This document shows positions 30,176-39,550 of a stretch of DNA of 64,000 bases, one piece after another. The stretch's first letter is position 1. The number at the start of each line of letters is the position of its first letter. This DNA is from Runella slithyformis DSM 19594 (GTDB lineage: Bacteria > Bacteroidota > Bacteroidia > Cytophagales > Spirosomataceae): contig NC_015703.1 in assembly GCF_000218895.1 (NCBI RefSeq), forward strand, positions 6,027,001 through 6,091,000, in the 5' to 3' direction. Both the position numbers and the translations under genes were made by a program. The notes under the pieces were generated by a model, which was not told the DNA's origin, did no database searches, and saw only the letters and a program-made list of their open reading frames with translations.

Positions 30176-32680
30176 ATGATTTCTACACAATTGAACGACG
30201 AACTCATAAGGGCTATTCAGATAGCACAGGCCATTGCGAAAGAACACCAACAGGGAGTGTATGCGCCGGCTCATTTACTGAAAGGGCTGCTGCACAACGA
30301 CGTCGGCTTGGGAGCGCTGCTTGTCGGTTGGGAAATTGATATTAATTATCTCAGGGATTGGGCCGATTATCGTATTGAAAAGCTACCCAAATCAGCACGC
30401 GGTACGCTGGATATGCGTCCTGATCCGAAAACAGTTGCCGCGCTTGAAGTAGCGGATATTATTCGACTGAAACTGGGAGATTCGAGCCTTTCGCCCTTAG
30501 CGGTCCTGATTGCCATTACCCGCCCGGAAGTGGCTTATACAAAAGACCAACTCAAATCTTTTCCGATTACAGAGACCGAGCTGCTGACGTTTGCGCTTCA
30601 AAATATACAGGCAGAAACCACGCTAAGCCCTGCTTCCGACGAACCTTCCCGGGCCGGCGGCGGCAATGCCTCATTTCAGGCCCTGCTCAAATACTGCGTC
30701 GACAAAACCGCCCTGGCCCGTCAGGGGAAACTTGACCCGATCATCGGCCGCGACAAAGAAACCCGTACCATGGTCGAGATCCTCGGGCGACGCTCCAAGC
30801 CCAACGTCATCATCGTAGGCGAGCCGGGCGTAGGAAAAACCGCCCTCGTCGAAGGCCTCGCCCGGCTCATCATCGCCGGGCAGGTGCCCGCCCATTTGCA
30901 GAAAGCCGCCCTGTTTCAACTCGACATGGGGGCCCTCATTGCCGGTGCTTCCTACAAAGGAGAGATCGAAGACCGCCTTAAAAATATCATTGCCGAAGTC
31001 AAACGGCACGAACGCGCCCTTTTGTTCATCGACGAGATCCACGTCCTGATGGACCCCCAAAGCGGAGCCATGGGGCTGGTCAACCTGCTCAAACCCGAAC
31101 TGGCCCGCGGGGAGCTGACCGTCATCGGCGCCACCACCCTCGACGAGTTCCGTAAATTCATGGAACCCGACGAAGCCTTCAGCCGACGTTTTGAACTCGT
31201 CAGGGTCGACGAGCCCGACGAGACCACGGCGAGTCGCATGGTGGGCAGGGTCGTACCGCTCTTTGAAGAACATCACCAAATCAAAGTGGGCCAAGGCACC
31301 GTTGTCGAAACCGTGCGCCTGGCCCGTAGATACATCAAGGACCGTCGCCTGCCCGATGCCGCCATTGACCTCATTGACCGCACCATGGCGGCCATGAAGC
31401 TCATGACCGAAACCACGCAGCAGGAAATCGATCTGCTGCGCACGGAACTCACCGAGCTGCGGGAAGAACACGCAGGCGGCGATCCGATACTATACAATCA
31501 GGAACTGCGCTGGTTTGAACGTCAACTGCGGCACCGCCTCAGCCCGATCCTGTTGGGGCAGTTGGAAGAAGATACGCAATTGGCACAAATGGAACTGCCC
31601 GAAGCCGTGGCCGAGTTGCTGACGGAGCTGCTGATCCGGCTCCAAACACTGGGAGGACAGCGCAAAGAGACGGTCGAAACGCACGATGTGGCCGCCGTCG
31701 TCGCCCACAAAACGGGCATTCCGCTGGGCAAGCTGCAATCTACCGAGCGGGAGAAACTCCTGCAACTCAACGAACACCTCAAAAAACGGGTGGTCGGACA
31801 GGATCATGCCACCAAAGTCATTGCCGATGCCATTCTGGAAAACCGCTCGGGGCTGAGCCGTCCGGGGCAGCCCATCGGTTCGTTTTTCTTCTCGGGCCCG
31901 ACAGGCACGGGCAAGACGGAATTGGCCAAAACGATGGCGGATTTTCTGTTCAACGACGAAAAAGCCCTGATTCGATTCGACATGTCGGAGTTTAAGGAGG
32001 AGCATTCAGCGGCGGTACTGTACGGGGCGCCTCCGGGCTACGTGGGGTATGAGGAGGGCGGTTTGCTGGTGACCAAAATCAGGCAGCAGCCCTTTGCCAT
32101 TGTGTTGTTTGACGAAATTGAAAAAGCGCACCCTTCGGTCTTTGACCTGTTTTTACAGATCCTCGACGAGGGCACCCTGCACGATCGATTGGGGCGCGAG
32201 GGAGATTTCAGCAATGCCATCATTTTGTTTACGTCCAATATCGGCTCCGAGTGGATCGCAGGGCAGTTCGGGCAGGGGCAAATCCCCGCTTCCAATGACA
32301 TTCTGGACCTGATGACCAAGCACTTCCGTCCCGAGTTTTTGGGACGCCTGACGGAGATCATTCCCTTCAGCCCGATCACGGAGAGTGCGGTGCTCAACAT
32401 TTTCAACATTCAGCTTAAGCCGTTGATTGTCTTACTGGAAAAACAGGGTATTACGCTCAATATAGATGACGAAGCGCGCAAAGCCTTAGCCCTGGAAGGT
32501 TTTACGCCCAAGTACGGGGCGCGTCCGATCCGGGGCGTGATCCGTAACCGCATCCGTCGGCCGCTCTCACGGATGATCGTGGCGGGAGAAATCGGCAAGG
32601 GAAGCACCGTGACACTGAAATTGGGAAAAGACGGAGAATTTGATTGGGAGAACGAGCCAATTATAGAAACAATACATTAA
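30176..32680 (+). CDS. tssH: T6SS AAA+ ATPase ClpV/TssH
   Basis: 834 residues. ClpV unfolds the contracted TssB-TssC sheath after firing so that it can be rebuilt. The layout is a Clp N-domain (about 1-150), a first AAA+ module with Walker A GEPGVGKT (about 215-222) and Walker B LLFIDEIH, a short middle coiled coil (about 400-480), and a second AAA+ module with Walker A GPTGTGKT and Walker B IVLFDEIEKAH. The second module starts after GIPLGKLQS. I chose ATG 30176 because the open frame upstream begins with TTG inside the palindrome and adds a non-homologous tail. First gene of a 16-gene operon. ClpB is the alternative, but the T6SS context decides. Confidence 0.93.
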   Translation: MISTQLNDELIRAIQIAQAIAKEHQQGVYAPAHLLKGLLHNDVGLGALLVGWEIDINYLRDWADYRIEKLPKSARGTLDMRPDPKTVAALEVADIIRLKLGDSSLSPLAVLIAITRPEVAYTKDQLKSFPITETELLTFALQNIQAETTLSPASDEPSRAGGGNASFQALLKYCVDKTALARQGKLDPIIGRDKETRTMVEILGRRSKPNVIIVGEPGVGKTALVEGLARLIIAGQVPAHLQKAALFQLDMGALIAGASYKGEIEDRLKNIIAEVKRHERALLFIDEIHVLMDPQSGAMGLVNLLKPELARGELTVIGATTLDEFRKFMEPDEAFSRRFELVRVDEPDETTASRMVGRVVPLFEEHHQIKVGQGTVVETVRLARRYIKDRRLPDAAIDLIDRTMAAMKLMTETTQQEIDLLRTELTELREEHAGGDPILYNQELRWFERQLRHRLSPILLGQLEEDTQLAQMELPEAVAELLTELLIRLQTLGGQRKETVETHDVAAVVAHKTGIPLGKLQSTEREKLLQLNEHLKKRVVGQDHATKVIADAILENRSGLSRPGQPIGSFFFSGPTGTGKTELAKTMADFLFNDEKALIRFDMSEFKEEHSAAVLYGAPPGYVGYEEGGLLVTKIRQQPFAIVLFDEIEKAHPSVFDLFLQILDEGTLHDRLGREGDFSNAIILFTSNIGSEWIAGQFGQGQIPASNDILDLMTKHFRPEFLGRLTEIIPFSPITESAVLNIFNIQLKPLIVLLEKQGITLNIDDEARKALALEGFTPKYGARPIRGVIRNRIRRPLSRMIVAGEIGKGSTVTLKLGKDGEFDWENEPIIETIH

Positions 32681-32684
32681 ACAT

Positions 32685-33629
32685 ATGCCAACACAACATA
32701 TTTTAATTGCCATAGACGGTACAGGCTCAAACGAATGGCGTCGCAGTGATGGATTAAACAGTCATGTATATCGTTTCTTCAATGATTTTGCCGGGGCCGA
32801 TAAAGTATATCTGGACGGTCCGGGAACAACAGGATTGGATGTAGGCAACATTATAGATGAAGGGGTAAGAATCACTTACTTAATGATAGAACGCCTTCTC
32901 AGATTTGAAAGATGCCGTTTGGAAGACATCAACATCAATATAATTGGACACAGTCGCGGCGGATTTATTGGAGTTAAAATAGCCAATTTGCTTTCTAATC
33001 CATTGACTTTTATTCGCCCTGCATCATCAGGCTCTGCTGAAAGAGTGAAATTTTTAAATCAACGCTTAGGAAGTAGTCAGGCACTTTCATCTTTAAAAAT
33101 CAATTTTATTGGCCTATATGATGCAGTCAAAAGAACGGTAACAGAATCAGAGGGTGATTTATCTTTACGGAATGTATCCAGAATAGCTCATTCATGGAGG
33201 CAAAATAAGAGTTTATCCAGATTAACTTTCGAGGGAATGGTTATCCCTTCAGCGGCAAATAAACCTTTCGATACCTCACATGGCGGTGTCGGTGGAGACC
33301 CGGGCTTTTTCACGCCGCTTTCATTCGGTAATGACCTCTATTGTAATGCTCTTGATTTATTGAATGGAGATCGCTCCATTTTGGGAACAATTGTCGAACC
33401 TATTGACAGTGTTTATTCAGGAATGTGGCGTTTGCATCACGGAGTTACTCGCGAGGAACGAATCAGGCAAGTGCGTCATTATTGGCAAAATTCAATAGAA
33501 TCCGATATGTTCATTCGTGAACAAGCCAGCCAATGCAGTGTTCCTTTATCGGGAAAATCACAACATTTACCATGGGAAGAGAAAAATAATCATTTAGGAA
33601 TCCAATTAAAAAGGCTTGTTTCTCTTTAG
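32685..33629 (+). CDS. Tle1/DUF2235-like lipase, putative T6SS effector
   Basis: 314 residues, no signal peptide. It begins with the IDGTGSNEW segment that marks the DUF2235 alpha/beta-hydrolase family and has the nucleophile elbow GHSRGG at about residues 87-92. A His-rich segment (MWRLHHGVT) later in the chain may supply the catalytic His. Tle1 phospholipases are delivered by T6SSs and damage target membranes. The gene starts 4 bp after clpV and is visibly more AT-rich than clpV and tssB on either side, as if inserted into the operon. No neighbouring gene looks like an immunity protein. Confidence 0.78.
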   Translation: MPTQHILIAIDGTGSNEWRRSDGLNSHVYRFFNDFAGADKVYLDGPGTTGLDVGNIIDEGVRITYLMIERLLRFERCRLEDININIIGHSRGGFIGVKIANLLSNPLTFIRPASSGSAERVKFLNQRLGSSQALSSLKINFIGLYDAVKRTVTESEGDLSLRNVSRIAHSWRQNKSLSRLTFEGMVIPSAANKPFDTSHGGVGGDPGFFTPLSFGNDLYCNALDLLNGDRSILGTIVEPIDSVYSGMWRLHHGVTREERIRQVRHYWQNSIESDMFIREQASQCSVPLSGKSQHLPWEEKNNHLGIQLKRLVSL

Positions 33630-33682
33630 ACTTTTTCAACGACCCTTTCAACATATCAAATCCTATAAATTATTCTTACCCA

Positions 33683-34138
33683 ATGGCAATCGAAAAACCC
33701 CAATTAGGCGGCGTCGTCATCGACGAAGGAACCAGCGAAGCCATCAAGCTGCTTCACGACAACAAAACGGCCATCATCAGCAAATTCACCGCTGACTCCC
33801 TGAGCCAGGAGCCCGTGGAAGGTATCCAAAAATTGCAGGATGCCTTTGATCATTTTCAGCCTCAGGTAGACATAAGTCATACCACCGAAGAGGGACAGGA
33901 GGTCAACGAGACGCTCAACTTTACGAACATGACGGCCTTTACGGTCAAAGGCATGATCGAGCAAAGCGGCTACCTGCAGGAGTTGAAAGGCAAAGAAGAT
34001 GACTATCAAACCCTGATCAAACGCCTGATGACCAACAAGGTTTTTCAAAAATTGCTGGCCGACCCCGCCGGCAAAGCGGCCTTTGTGGAAGCCCTCAACG
34101 CCATGATTGCCGAATTGGACGAGGTTGACGGTGAATAA
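33683..34138 (+). CDS. tssB: T6SS contractile sheath small subunit TssB (VipA)
   Basis: 151 residues. With TssC it forms the contractile sheath around the Hcp tube. It lies directly before tssC and has the usual length. The central sequence ETLNFTNMTAFTVKGMIEQSGYLQEL resembles the Bacteroidota TssB family, and the C-terminal helix is acidic. No cofactor motif is expected. Separated by 53 bp from the effector gene and by 53 bp from tssC. The identification rests on gene order and similarity. Confidence 0.87.
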   Translation: MAIEKPQLGGVVIDEGTSEAIKLLHDNKTAIISKFTADSLSQEPVEGIQKLQDAFDHFQPQVDISHTTEEGQEVNETLNFTNMTAFTVKGMIEQSGYLQELKGKEDDYQTLIKRLMTNKVFQKLLADPAGKAAFVEALNAMIAELDEVDGE

Positions 34139-34191
34139 TCTCTGATCCGCTAAAAGCTTACCGATGAATTTCAGCATTTAACAGAAAACGT

Positions 34192-35565
34192 ATGCCTTTG
34201 GAAGAACAAGCCCCTCAATCGAAAGAACTTGTGCGGGAAAAAGCCGCGCCGAGTCAGGCCGCGCCCCGTCCTTTGACCCTGATCGTTCCGCAACTCACCA
34301 AATACGGCGGCTTTGAATTTATCAAAACCATCGTCGACGGTACCGATAACATGGACCCCGCCAAAAAGGCCCGCAAGGCCATGTTTTTGGAAGAGGAAGA
34401 AAATCAAGCCGATCGCCAAAAACTCAAAAAGCGCCTCCAGGCCGTCGCTGACCTGCTTTCCGCCCACGATAACGTGGCCGATATGATCGCCGAGGCCGAA
34501 CAGAAAGCCGCTTCGGCAAGCGAAACCCTCAAGGCCAATCTGCGTAACTGCCTGGCCCAGACCGAAGAACTCGAACGCTCGTATCGCTCTCTGGCCCTTT
34601 TCTTTGAAAATACGGCCGAAGAAAAGGTAAAAAACCTCGTGCTGTTTGATGCCGGTTTGGAGCATACCACCGATACCGACGGCTTCAGCAATCCGACGGG
34701 CATCTTTGAGCAGGTGGCCAAAGAACTCCGCGACAATTACGACCGCTTCGACCTGACCAACAATTATTCGCTGATCGTACTGCCCGGCTGGTTGAAGAAG
34801 AATATCATCGTCGATAAATGGGCCGAATTGGCCCACCAAAACAAGGTCATGATGATCACCGATTATCGTCACCTCGACAGCGCCGAAGACGTGGAAGCCA
34901 TGTTTGACCGCGATAAACTGACGGGCTCCGATGCGCACAAAGCCCACGTGATGATGCCCTGCAACTGGGTGGTAGGTCGCGAAGCCAATACCGACATCGG
35001 CGAAGAAGACCACCTGTTCATTCCGCCCTCGATGGCCCTGGCAGGCTTGCTTTGGGGGGGCAACATCGCCCAGCCGTCGGCAGGCCTGGCGCACGGAAAA
35101 CTCAAAATGGCCAGTGGTACGCGCTTCACCATGCGCAAGAACGAAGTGGCGCAGTTGGAGAACAAGGGCCTGATCCCGCTGATCTATGAGTGGGGGCGGG
35201 TGGTGCCGCAATCGGCCAAAACGCTCTTTGACGGCGACAACGTCGGCCTGCAAACGTACAGTGTGGTGCGTGTGTTTGATTGGATCGGCAAGATCATGCA
35301 GGATTTCCTGAACCGCCGCACGTTTGAAAACATCGACAACAGGATGCTGGAAGACATCAAAAGGCAGATCTCGAAGTTTCTGGCTGAGATTCGCGGACCC
35401 GGCAAGATCATCGAAGATTACCGCAATCTGGAAGTGAAAAGAAACCCGGACAAACCGACGCACGTCATCATCAATGTGGACCTGAAGCCCTTTTTCCCCG
35501 CCAAAGTATTTGCCATCAACATGACAGGTACCAAAGGCAACTGGGATTCGGAACTTAAACCGTAA
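34192..35565 (+). CDS. tssC: T6SS contractile sheath large subunit TssC (VipB)
   Basis: 457 residues. Forms the bulk of the sheath; its C-terminal region is the part removed by ClpV. The sequence has the T6SSiii-type features: a helical N-terminus (35-120), TDTDGFSNPTGIFEQV, the middle MMITDYRHLDSAEDVEAMF, and the C-terminal KMASGTRFTMRKNEVAQLENKGLIPLIYEWG. It is downstream of tssB and upstream of hcp, the standard order. Confidence 0.92.
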   Translation: MPLEEQAPQSKELVREKAAPSQAAPRPLTLIVPQLTKYGGFEFIKTIVDGTDNMDPAKKARKAMFLEEEENQADRQKLKKRLQAVADLLSAHDNVADMIAEAEQKAASASETLKANLRNCLAQTEELERSYRSLALFFENTAEEKVKNLVLFDAGLEHTTDTDGFSNPTGIFEQVAKELRDNYDRFDLTNNYSLIVLPGWLKKNIIVDKWAELAHQNKVMMITDYRHLDSAEDVEAMFDRDKLTGSDAHKAHVMMPCNWVVGREANTDIGEEDHLFIPPSMALAGLLWGGNIAQPSAGLAHGKLKMASGTRFTMRKNEVAQLENKGLIPLIYEWGRVVPQSAKTLFDGDNVGLQTYSVVRVFDWIGKIMQDFLNRRTFENIDNRMLEDIKRQISKFLAEIRGPGKIIEDYRNLEVKRNPDKPTHVIINVDLKPFFPAKVFAINMTGTKGNWDSELKP

Positions 35566-35605
35566 ATAATCTCAATACACAATTCATCCTAAAACAGTTA
35601 TACAC

Positions 35606-35998
35606 ATGGCACATAAGGCAGAAATTACCATTGACAGTAAAAAATTTGAAGTATTGCACTGCTCGTACAGCTTACATCAGCATGTAAACCCCAATACCAA
35701 CGAGACAACCTCCGAAGTATTCGGCGGCAACATTGATGTTACCATCGAAACACGCAATGCCGACGCCAAAATCATTGAACTGATGGTATTACCGCACAAA
35801 GATGACGTCAGCGGAGAAATCAAGTTCAACAATCAGAAAGGCGAAGAGCTGAGAACCATCAAGTTCAACCACGCCGCCGTGGTCAATTTCAGCGAAACCT
35901 TCAGCCTTTCGGGCAGCGGCACGGGCTCACAGAGTTTCACCATCTGCGCCCGTGAGTTGGACATCCAGGGGCAGAAACTGAACCTAAAAAGAGATTAG
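35606..35998 (+). CDS. tssD: T6SS tube protein Hcp/TssD
   Basis: 130 residues. Hexameric rings of this protein stack into the inner tube that is shot out of the cell. It matches the Bacteroidota Hcp form: AEITIDSKKFEVLHCSYSLHQHVN, GGNIDVTIETRNADAKIIELM and a C-terminal SFTICARELDIQGQKLNLKRD. Just downstream is a 7-bp stem hairpin that could reduce transcription into the following genes, which would fit the high level of Hcp needed relative to VgrG. No signal peptide. Confidence 0.93.
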   Translation: MAHKAEITIDSKKFEVLHCSYSLHQHVNPNTNETTSEVFGGNIDVTIETRNADAKIIELMVLPHKDDVSGEIKFNNQKGEELRTIKFNHAAVVNFSETFSLSGSGTGSQSFTICARELDIQGQKLNLKRD

Positions 35999-36007
35999 TC
36001 TACTATT

Positions 36008-36036
36008 CAGGCACTTATCAATTGCATAGGTGCCTG
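36008..36036 (+). terminator. Weak hairpin after hcp, possible attenuator
   Basis: Stem caggcac (36008-36014) with gtgcctg (36030-36036), loop of 15 bases, followed only by a short tttacc, so it is not a strong terminator. It may set the ratio of hcp to downstream transcripts. Confidence 0.35.
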
Positions 36037-36101
36037 TTTACCTCCATTTAACCCACATTATATGCCGCCGGTTTCTACACTATTATACTAACCCAATTCA
36101 C

Positions 36102-37139
36102 ATGGAAGAATCAGGGCATTATTATACAGTATACTTTGTATCGTTAGCTGTTGGTTTTACCAACGAACGCTCTCACGAGTATGCATTTTATACTCAAATG
36201 CCGGACGAAGTGGAAGAATTTGATGCTGCTTTTTTAGAAAAAAAGCAATTTAAAAATGCGGGGAAATTTCATGCAGCCAAACAAGCCCTTAAAATTGCTT
36301 ATTCACAACTGTTCCCGTTTACACCCATGGGAGTAGGCGCGTTGGAAGAGTCATTAGCTCGGCAGGAAAAAATACTGGCAAAGGCCAATCAATGGCGAAT
36401 GATCGTTGAACTCGGGCTTCATTCCCTTACCGGTAAGTCTGCCAAGGACGAACAGGACAAAACAGCTAAGTTGCTGAAAAGTACCAAACCCGATAACATG
36501 GTCCGGTTTGGATTTTTACTGCATCGGTATGGTGACACATTCGCCCACTCCCGGATGGACAATCCATCAAAGCTGTATGATACAAGTGAGAATATTTCAA
36601 GCCCGACCCATCGAGGGCATATGCTTGACGGTACACATGCCGACCATCCATGGGAAAGAGAAACTCTTTATTTTCAATACGTTGAAGGATTATATGATAT
36701 TTTATCTACGGCAAAGGAAAAGAGCAGGAACGATATAGGCAGCACCCGAAGGGGCAAAGTTTTAGCTCTGCATGAAATAAAAAACACCCTCAAACGCGCC
36801 ATAAATGAAGCACGGATGTGGTCAGAGAATGAAATAAAAAACTACAATGCCATAGACACCACAAGATGTAAGCCGGCCATAGCCTCAGGCTTATTCGATG
36901 CCTGCAAAAAACCCGAAGAAGCAGCTCAACTGTTTTTTTCTGAAATTATCAGGCGTGAAGTATTCTTTACACTGGGAATCAACATTCATTCTTATACCCC
37001 CGAACGAAATGAAACGGTTTCTCTAAAGCAATTTTTAGATCCGAAAAATGGATATATGAACGGAATCAGTTCTGCTTATTCTTCTGAGCAGCTTGAAAAA
37101 GAAATATATAAATTATTGGAAGAAGCAAGTGGGAAATAG
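36102..37139 (+). CDS. Putative metal-dependent effector between hcp and vgrG
   Basis: About 345 residues, no signal peptide. From ATG 36102; the open upstream part overlaps the hairpin after hcp and is unlikely to be used. The key motif is HRYGDTFAH (HxxxDxxxH), followed by a further His cluster (RGHMLDGTHADHPWER). This is the pattern of zinc-dependent phospholipase C/S1-P1-type or DUF6765-like hydrolases. The gene is AT-rich compared with tssC and vgrG and occupies a common effector position. No immunity gene is adjacent. The enzyme class is inferred from the motif only. Confidence 0.68.
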   Translation: MEESGHYYTVYFVSLAVGFTNERSHEYAFYTQMPDEVEEFDAAFLEKKQFKNAGKFHAAKQALKIAYSQLFPFTPMGVGALEESLARQEKILAKANQWRMIVELGLHSLTGKSAKDEQDKTAKLLKSTKPDNMVRFGFLLHRYGDTFAHSRMDNPSKLYDTSENISSPTHRGHMLDGTHADHPWERETLYFQYVEGLYDILSTAKEKSRNDIGSTRRGKVLALHEIKNTLKRAINEARMWSENEIKNYNAIDTTRCKPAIASGLFDACKKPEEAAQLFFSEIIRREVFFTLGINIHSYTPERNETVSLKQFLDPKNGYMNGISSAYSSEQLEKEIYKLLEEASGK

Positions 37140-37211
37140 ATTGATAATGTTCAAAATTCACCTTGAAGCCCCTTTAATTTATTTTAACGAAAGTTAAATA
37201 AAACGTAAGTC

Positions 37212-39005
37212 ATGCCCTCAACCATACAACTCCTTGCGGCTGTAGAGATCAATATAAATGGACTGACGCTTAAACGTATCAGCAGTATTTCCATTTCACA
37301 GCCTTTTGAAAATCACCATACCTTCGAGATAAGCATATCGCCGGATATGTTGCCGGAGAAATCGACAACCATCGATCTGAAAAAACTGGCGGAGCAAGTG
37401 GTCGGTGAGGTTGCGGTTATCAAATTAAAGCAGGGACAAAAACAGGAAGACGGCAGTATTCAGGAAAAGCAAACCCGTACCTTTAAGGGCATTGCCACCA
37501 CCATTCGTTTGAATAAAGGCAGCAGCACCTCCAATACCATTGTTATTTCGGGCGTCAGCAATACCGCGGTACTGAGCGCCGGACGCACTACACGCTCCTT
37601 TACGGACAAATCCCTCGGTGATATTGTCCAAAAAGTATTGAGTCCTTTTGGCGGGCTTTCCAAAAAAATAGCGCCTTCCTACACCTCCCCCATTCGCTAT
37701 GTAACACAGTATGAAGAAGATAACTTTCATTTTCTGCAACGTTTGGCCGAAGAATATGGTGAGTGGATGTTTTACGACGGCGAGCAGTTTGTATTCGGCA
37801 AAAGCGGGAGGGATAAAGGCAGTGAGGTAACGCTTAAACACGGAGAGAACATTTTCGATATGCAGTACAGCCTTCGGGTCACACCGCTCAACCTCAAAGG
37901 CCTCAATTATGATTATTACAACCATTTAACCTACGAAGCGCCTTCATCGGGCGAAAATGTAAGCGGTTTGGGTACGTTTGCCATGGTGGGTCTGCATAAA
38001 TCCGATGCTGTATTCAGTGACGAGCCTGTTGAGATCGGCTACCAAAACCACCGTGAAAAAAGCACATTGAAAAAAGCCGTCCGGTTAAAGAAAAGCGAGC
38101 AGGCCAACAAACTGGCCGTCCTTACCGGCCGAACTCCCGAAATGGAACTGAAATTGGGCGGCATTGTCAAAGTGGTCGATACCTACGTGAATGACCAAAA
38201 CAAAGCGGAAGTTATTGACTATGGGTCGTTTGTGGTCACGCGTTTGAGTCATTATCTGGATACAAGAGGAGTATATCAATGCCACTTTGAGGCCGTACCG
38301 CAGGATACGGACTTTGCTCCGGCAGATTACCGCATCCTTTCCCCCAACGCCGAACCTCAACCGGCCGTAGTAATGCAGGTGGATGACAAAGACAGCATGG
38401 GCCGGGTAAAAGTACAGTTTCCCTGGCAAAAGAATGACAATGAGATCACTCCCTGGATACGGGTTGTCCATCCGATGGCAGCCCGGGATCGCGGAATGTA
38501 CTTTATCCCCGAAATAGACGAAGTGGTGTTTGTGGATTTTGAATTCGGCAACCCCGATGTGCCGTTTGTCACGGGCAGTATGTACCATGGCCAAGCCAAA
38601 CCCGGAGACCTGTTTGAGGCAAAGAACAACATCAAGGGAATCATTACCAAAGGGGGAAATCATATCATTATTGATGATACCGACGGCAAAGAGAAAATCA
38701 AAATCTATAACCGGGAAAGTAAAAATGAAATCGAACTGTCCATCGACGGCGAGGCCAGCATAAAAGCCAAAAGCAACGGCACCATTTATCTGGAAGCCGC
38801 CAAGGGGATTGAAATGAAAGCCCCGAAAATTACAATGGAAGCGGATAACGAGGTGGATATCAATGCCGGAAACAGCGTCAAAGTCGAGGGCATGACCGTA
38901 GATGTAAATGCGCAGGCTTCGGGGTCGTTCAAAACCTCCGCTCAGCTCGAATTGAATGGAGGCAGCATGGCAGTCTTAAAAGCCGCAATGGTCATGATAA
39001 ACTAG
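37212..39005 (+). CDS. tssI: T6SS spike protein VgrG/TssI
   Basis: 597 residues. A trimer caps the Hcp tube and carries the PAAR tip and effectors. The N-terminal gp27-like part includes YEEDNFHFLQRLAEEYGEWMFYDG. The gp5 OB-fold contains DSMGRVKVQFPW, TPWIRVVHPMAARDRGMYFIPEIDEVVFVDFE and GNPDVPFVTGSMYHG. A beta-helix needle with repeated KxxIxxx strands (about 500-597) follows, with no extra toxin domain at the C-terminus. Effectors must therefore be attached as separate proteins. Twelve bases precede the next gene. Confidence 0.95.
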   Translation: MPSTIQLLAAVEININGLTLKRISSISISQPFENHHTFEISISPDMLPEKSTTIDLKKLAEQVVGEVAVIKLKQGQKQEDGSIQEKQTRTFKGIATTIRLNKGSSTSNTIVISGVSNTAVLSAGRTTRSFTDKSLGDIVQKVLSPFGGLSKKIAPSYTSPIRYVTQYEEDNFHFLQRLAEEYGEWMFYDGEQFVFGKSGRDKGSEVTLKHGENIFDMQYSLRVTPLNLKGLNYDYYNHLTYEAPSSGENVSGLGTFAMVGLHKSDAVFSDEPVEIGYQNHREKSTLKKAVRLKKSEQANKLAVLTGRTPEMELKLGGIVKVVDTYVNDQNKAEVIDYGSFVVTRLSHYLDTRGVYQCHFEAVPQDTDFAPADYRILSPNAEPQPAVVMQVDDKDSMGRVKVQFPWQKNDNEITPWIRVVHPMAARDRGMYFIPEIDEVVFVDFEFGNPDVPFVTGSMYHGQAKPGDLFEAKNNIKGIITKGGNHIIIDDTDGKEKIKIYNRESKNEIELSIDGEASIKAKSNGTIYLEAAKGIEMKAPKITMEADNEVDINAGNSVKVEGMTVDVNAQASGSFKTSAQLELNGGSMAVLKAAMVMIN

Positions 39006-39017
39006 CACGTTTGAACT

Positions 39018-39536
39018 ATGAAAATCCTACGGAATGTCCCCTTTGATCTGGACCGAAATACCACCGAAACGTTTCGGTACAACCGGTTTGAAACGGCTCT
39101 GCTGGAGCCCGGCGATCTGATCTATCGGATTTATACGCCCAACCATAACTTTGTTTTCAAAACCCCGGAAGACGTTAAAAACCCGGATACCGAGGGGATG
39201 TTTTGGCTGGATCATTTTACCTACGAATCCCTGATCAGGGCCAATCAGGGAGAATATATCCGGGGTATGACCGGTCGGGCCATGCTGGCGGTCAAGGAGG
39301 AGTGGAATCCTTTAATGAGTCGGATTGTCACGGCACGGGTTGTCAGTGAAATCAGAGCCGCTTACGGCTATATCAAATGGCAACCGCTCACTTCTGTCGG
39401 CGGCGACAGTAATGTCATATTGATGGGCGGCGGTGCCCAGCTGTATATCATGGTTCGTGATTTGAGCAATATCACCATCATCAGCGACCGGGATATTCGT
39501 CCGGAAGCTAAGGTAACGACCCAACTGCGCTTTTAA
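39018..39536 (+). CDS. Unrecognised protein between vgrG and tssE
   Basis: 172 residues, no signal peptide or membrane helix. The N-terminal third is beta-rich with MKILRNVPFDLDRNTTETFRYNRFE, and a Gly-rich strand GGDSNVILMGGGAQLYIMV occurs near the C-terminus. I do not recognise it. It is 12 bp from vgrG and 14 bp from tssE, so it is very likely co-translated and part of the machine. An adaptor loading an effector onto VgrG, or a baseplate accessory, are possible roles. Neither can be shown from sequence. Confidence 0.72.
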   Translation: MKILRNVPFDLDRNTTETFRYNRFETALLEPGDLIYRIYTPNHNFVFKTPEDVKNPDTEGMFWLDHFTYESLIRANQGEYIRGMTGRAMLAVKEEWNPLMSRIVTARVVSEIRAAYGYIKWQPLTSVGGDSNVILMGGGAQLYIMVRDLSNITIISDRDIRPEAKVTTQLRF

Positions 39537-39550
39537 CCCGAAACCCTGAA

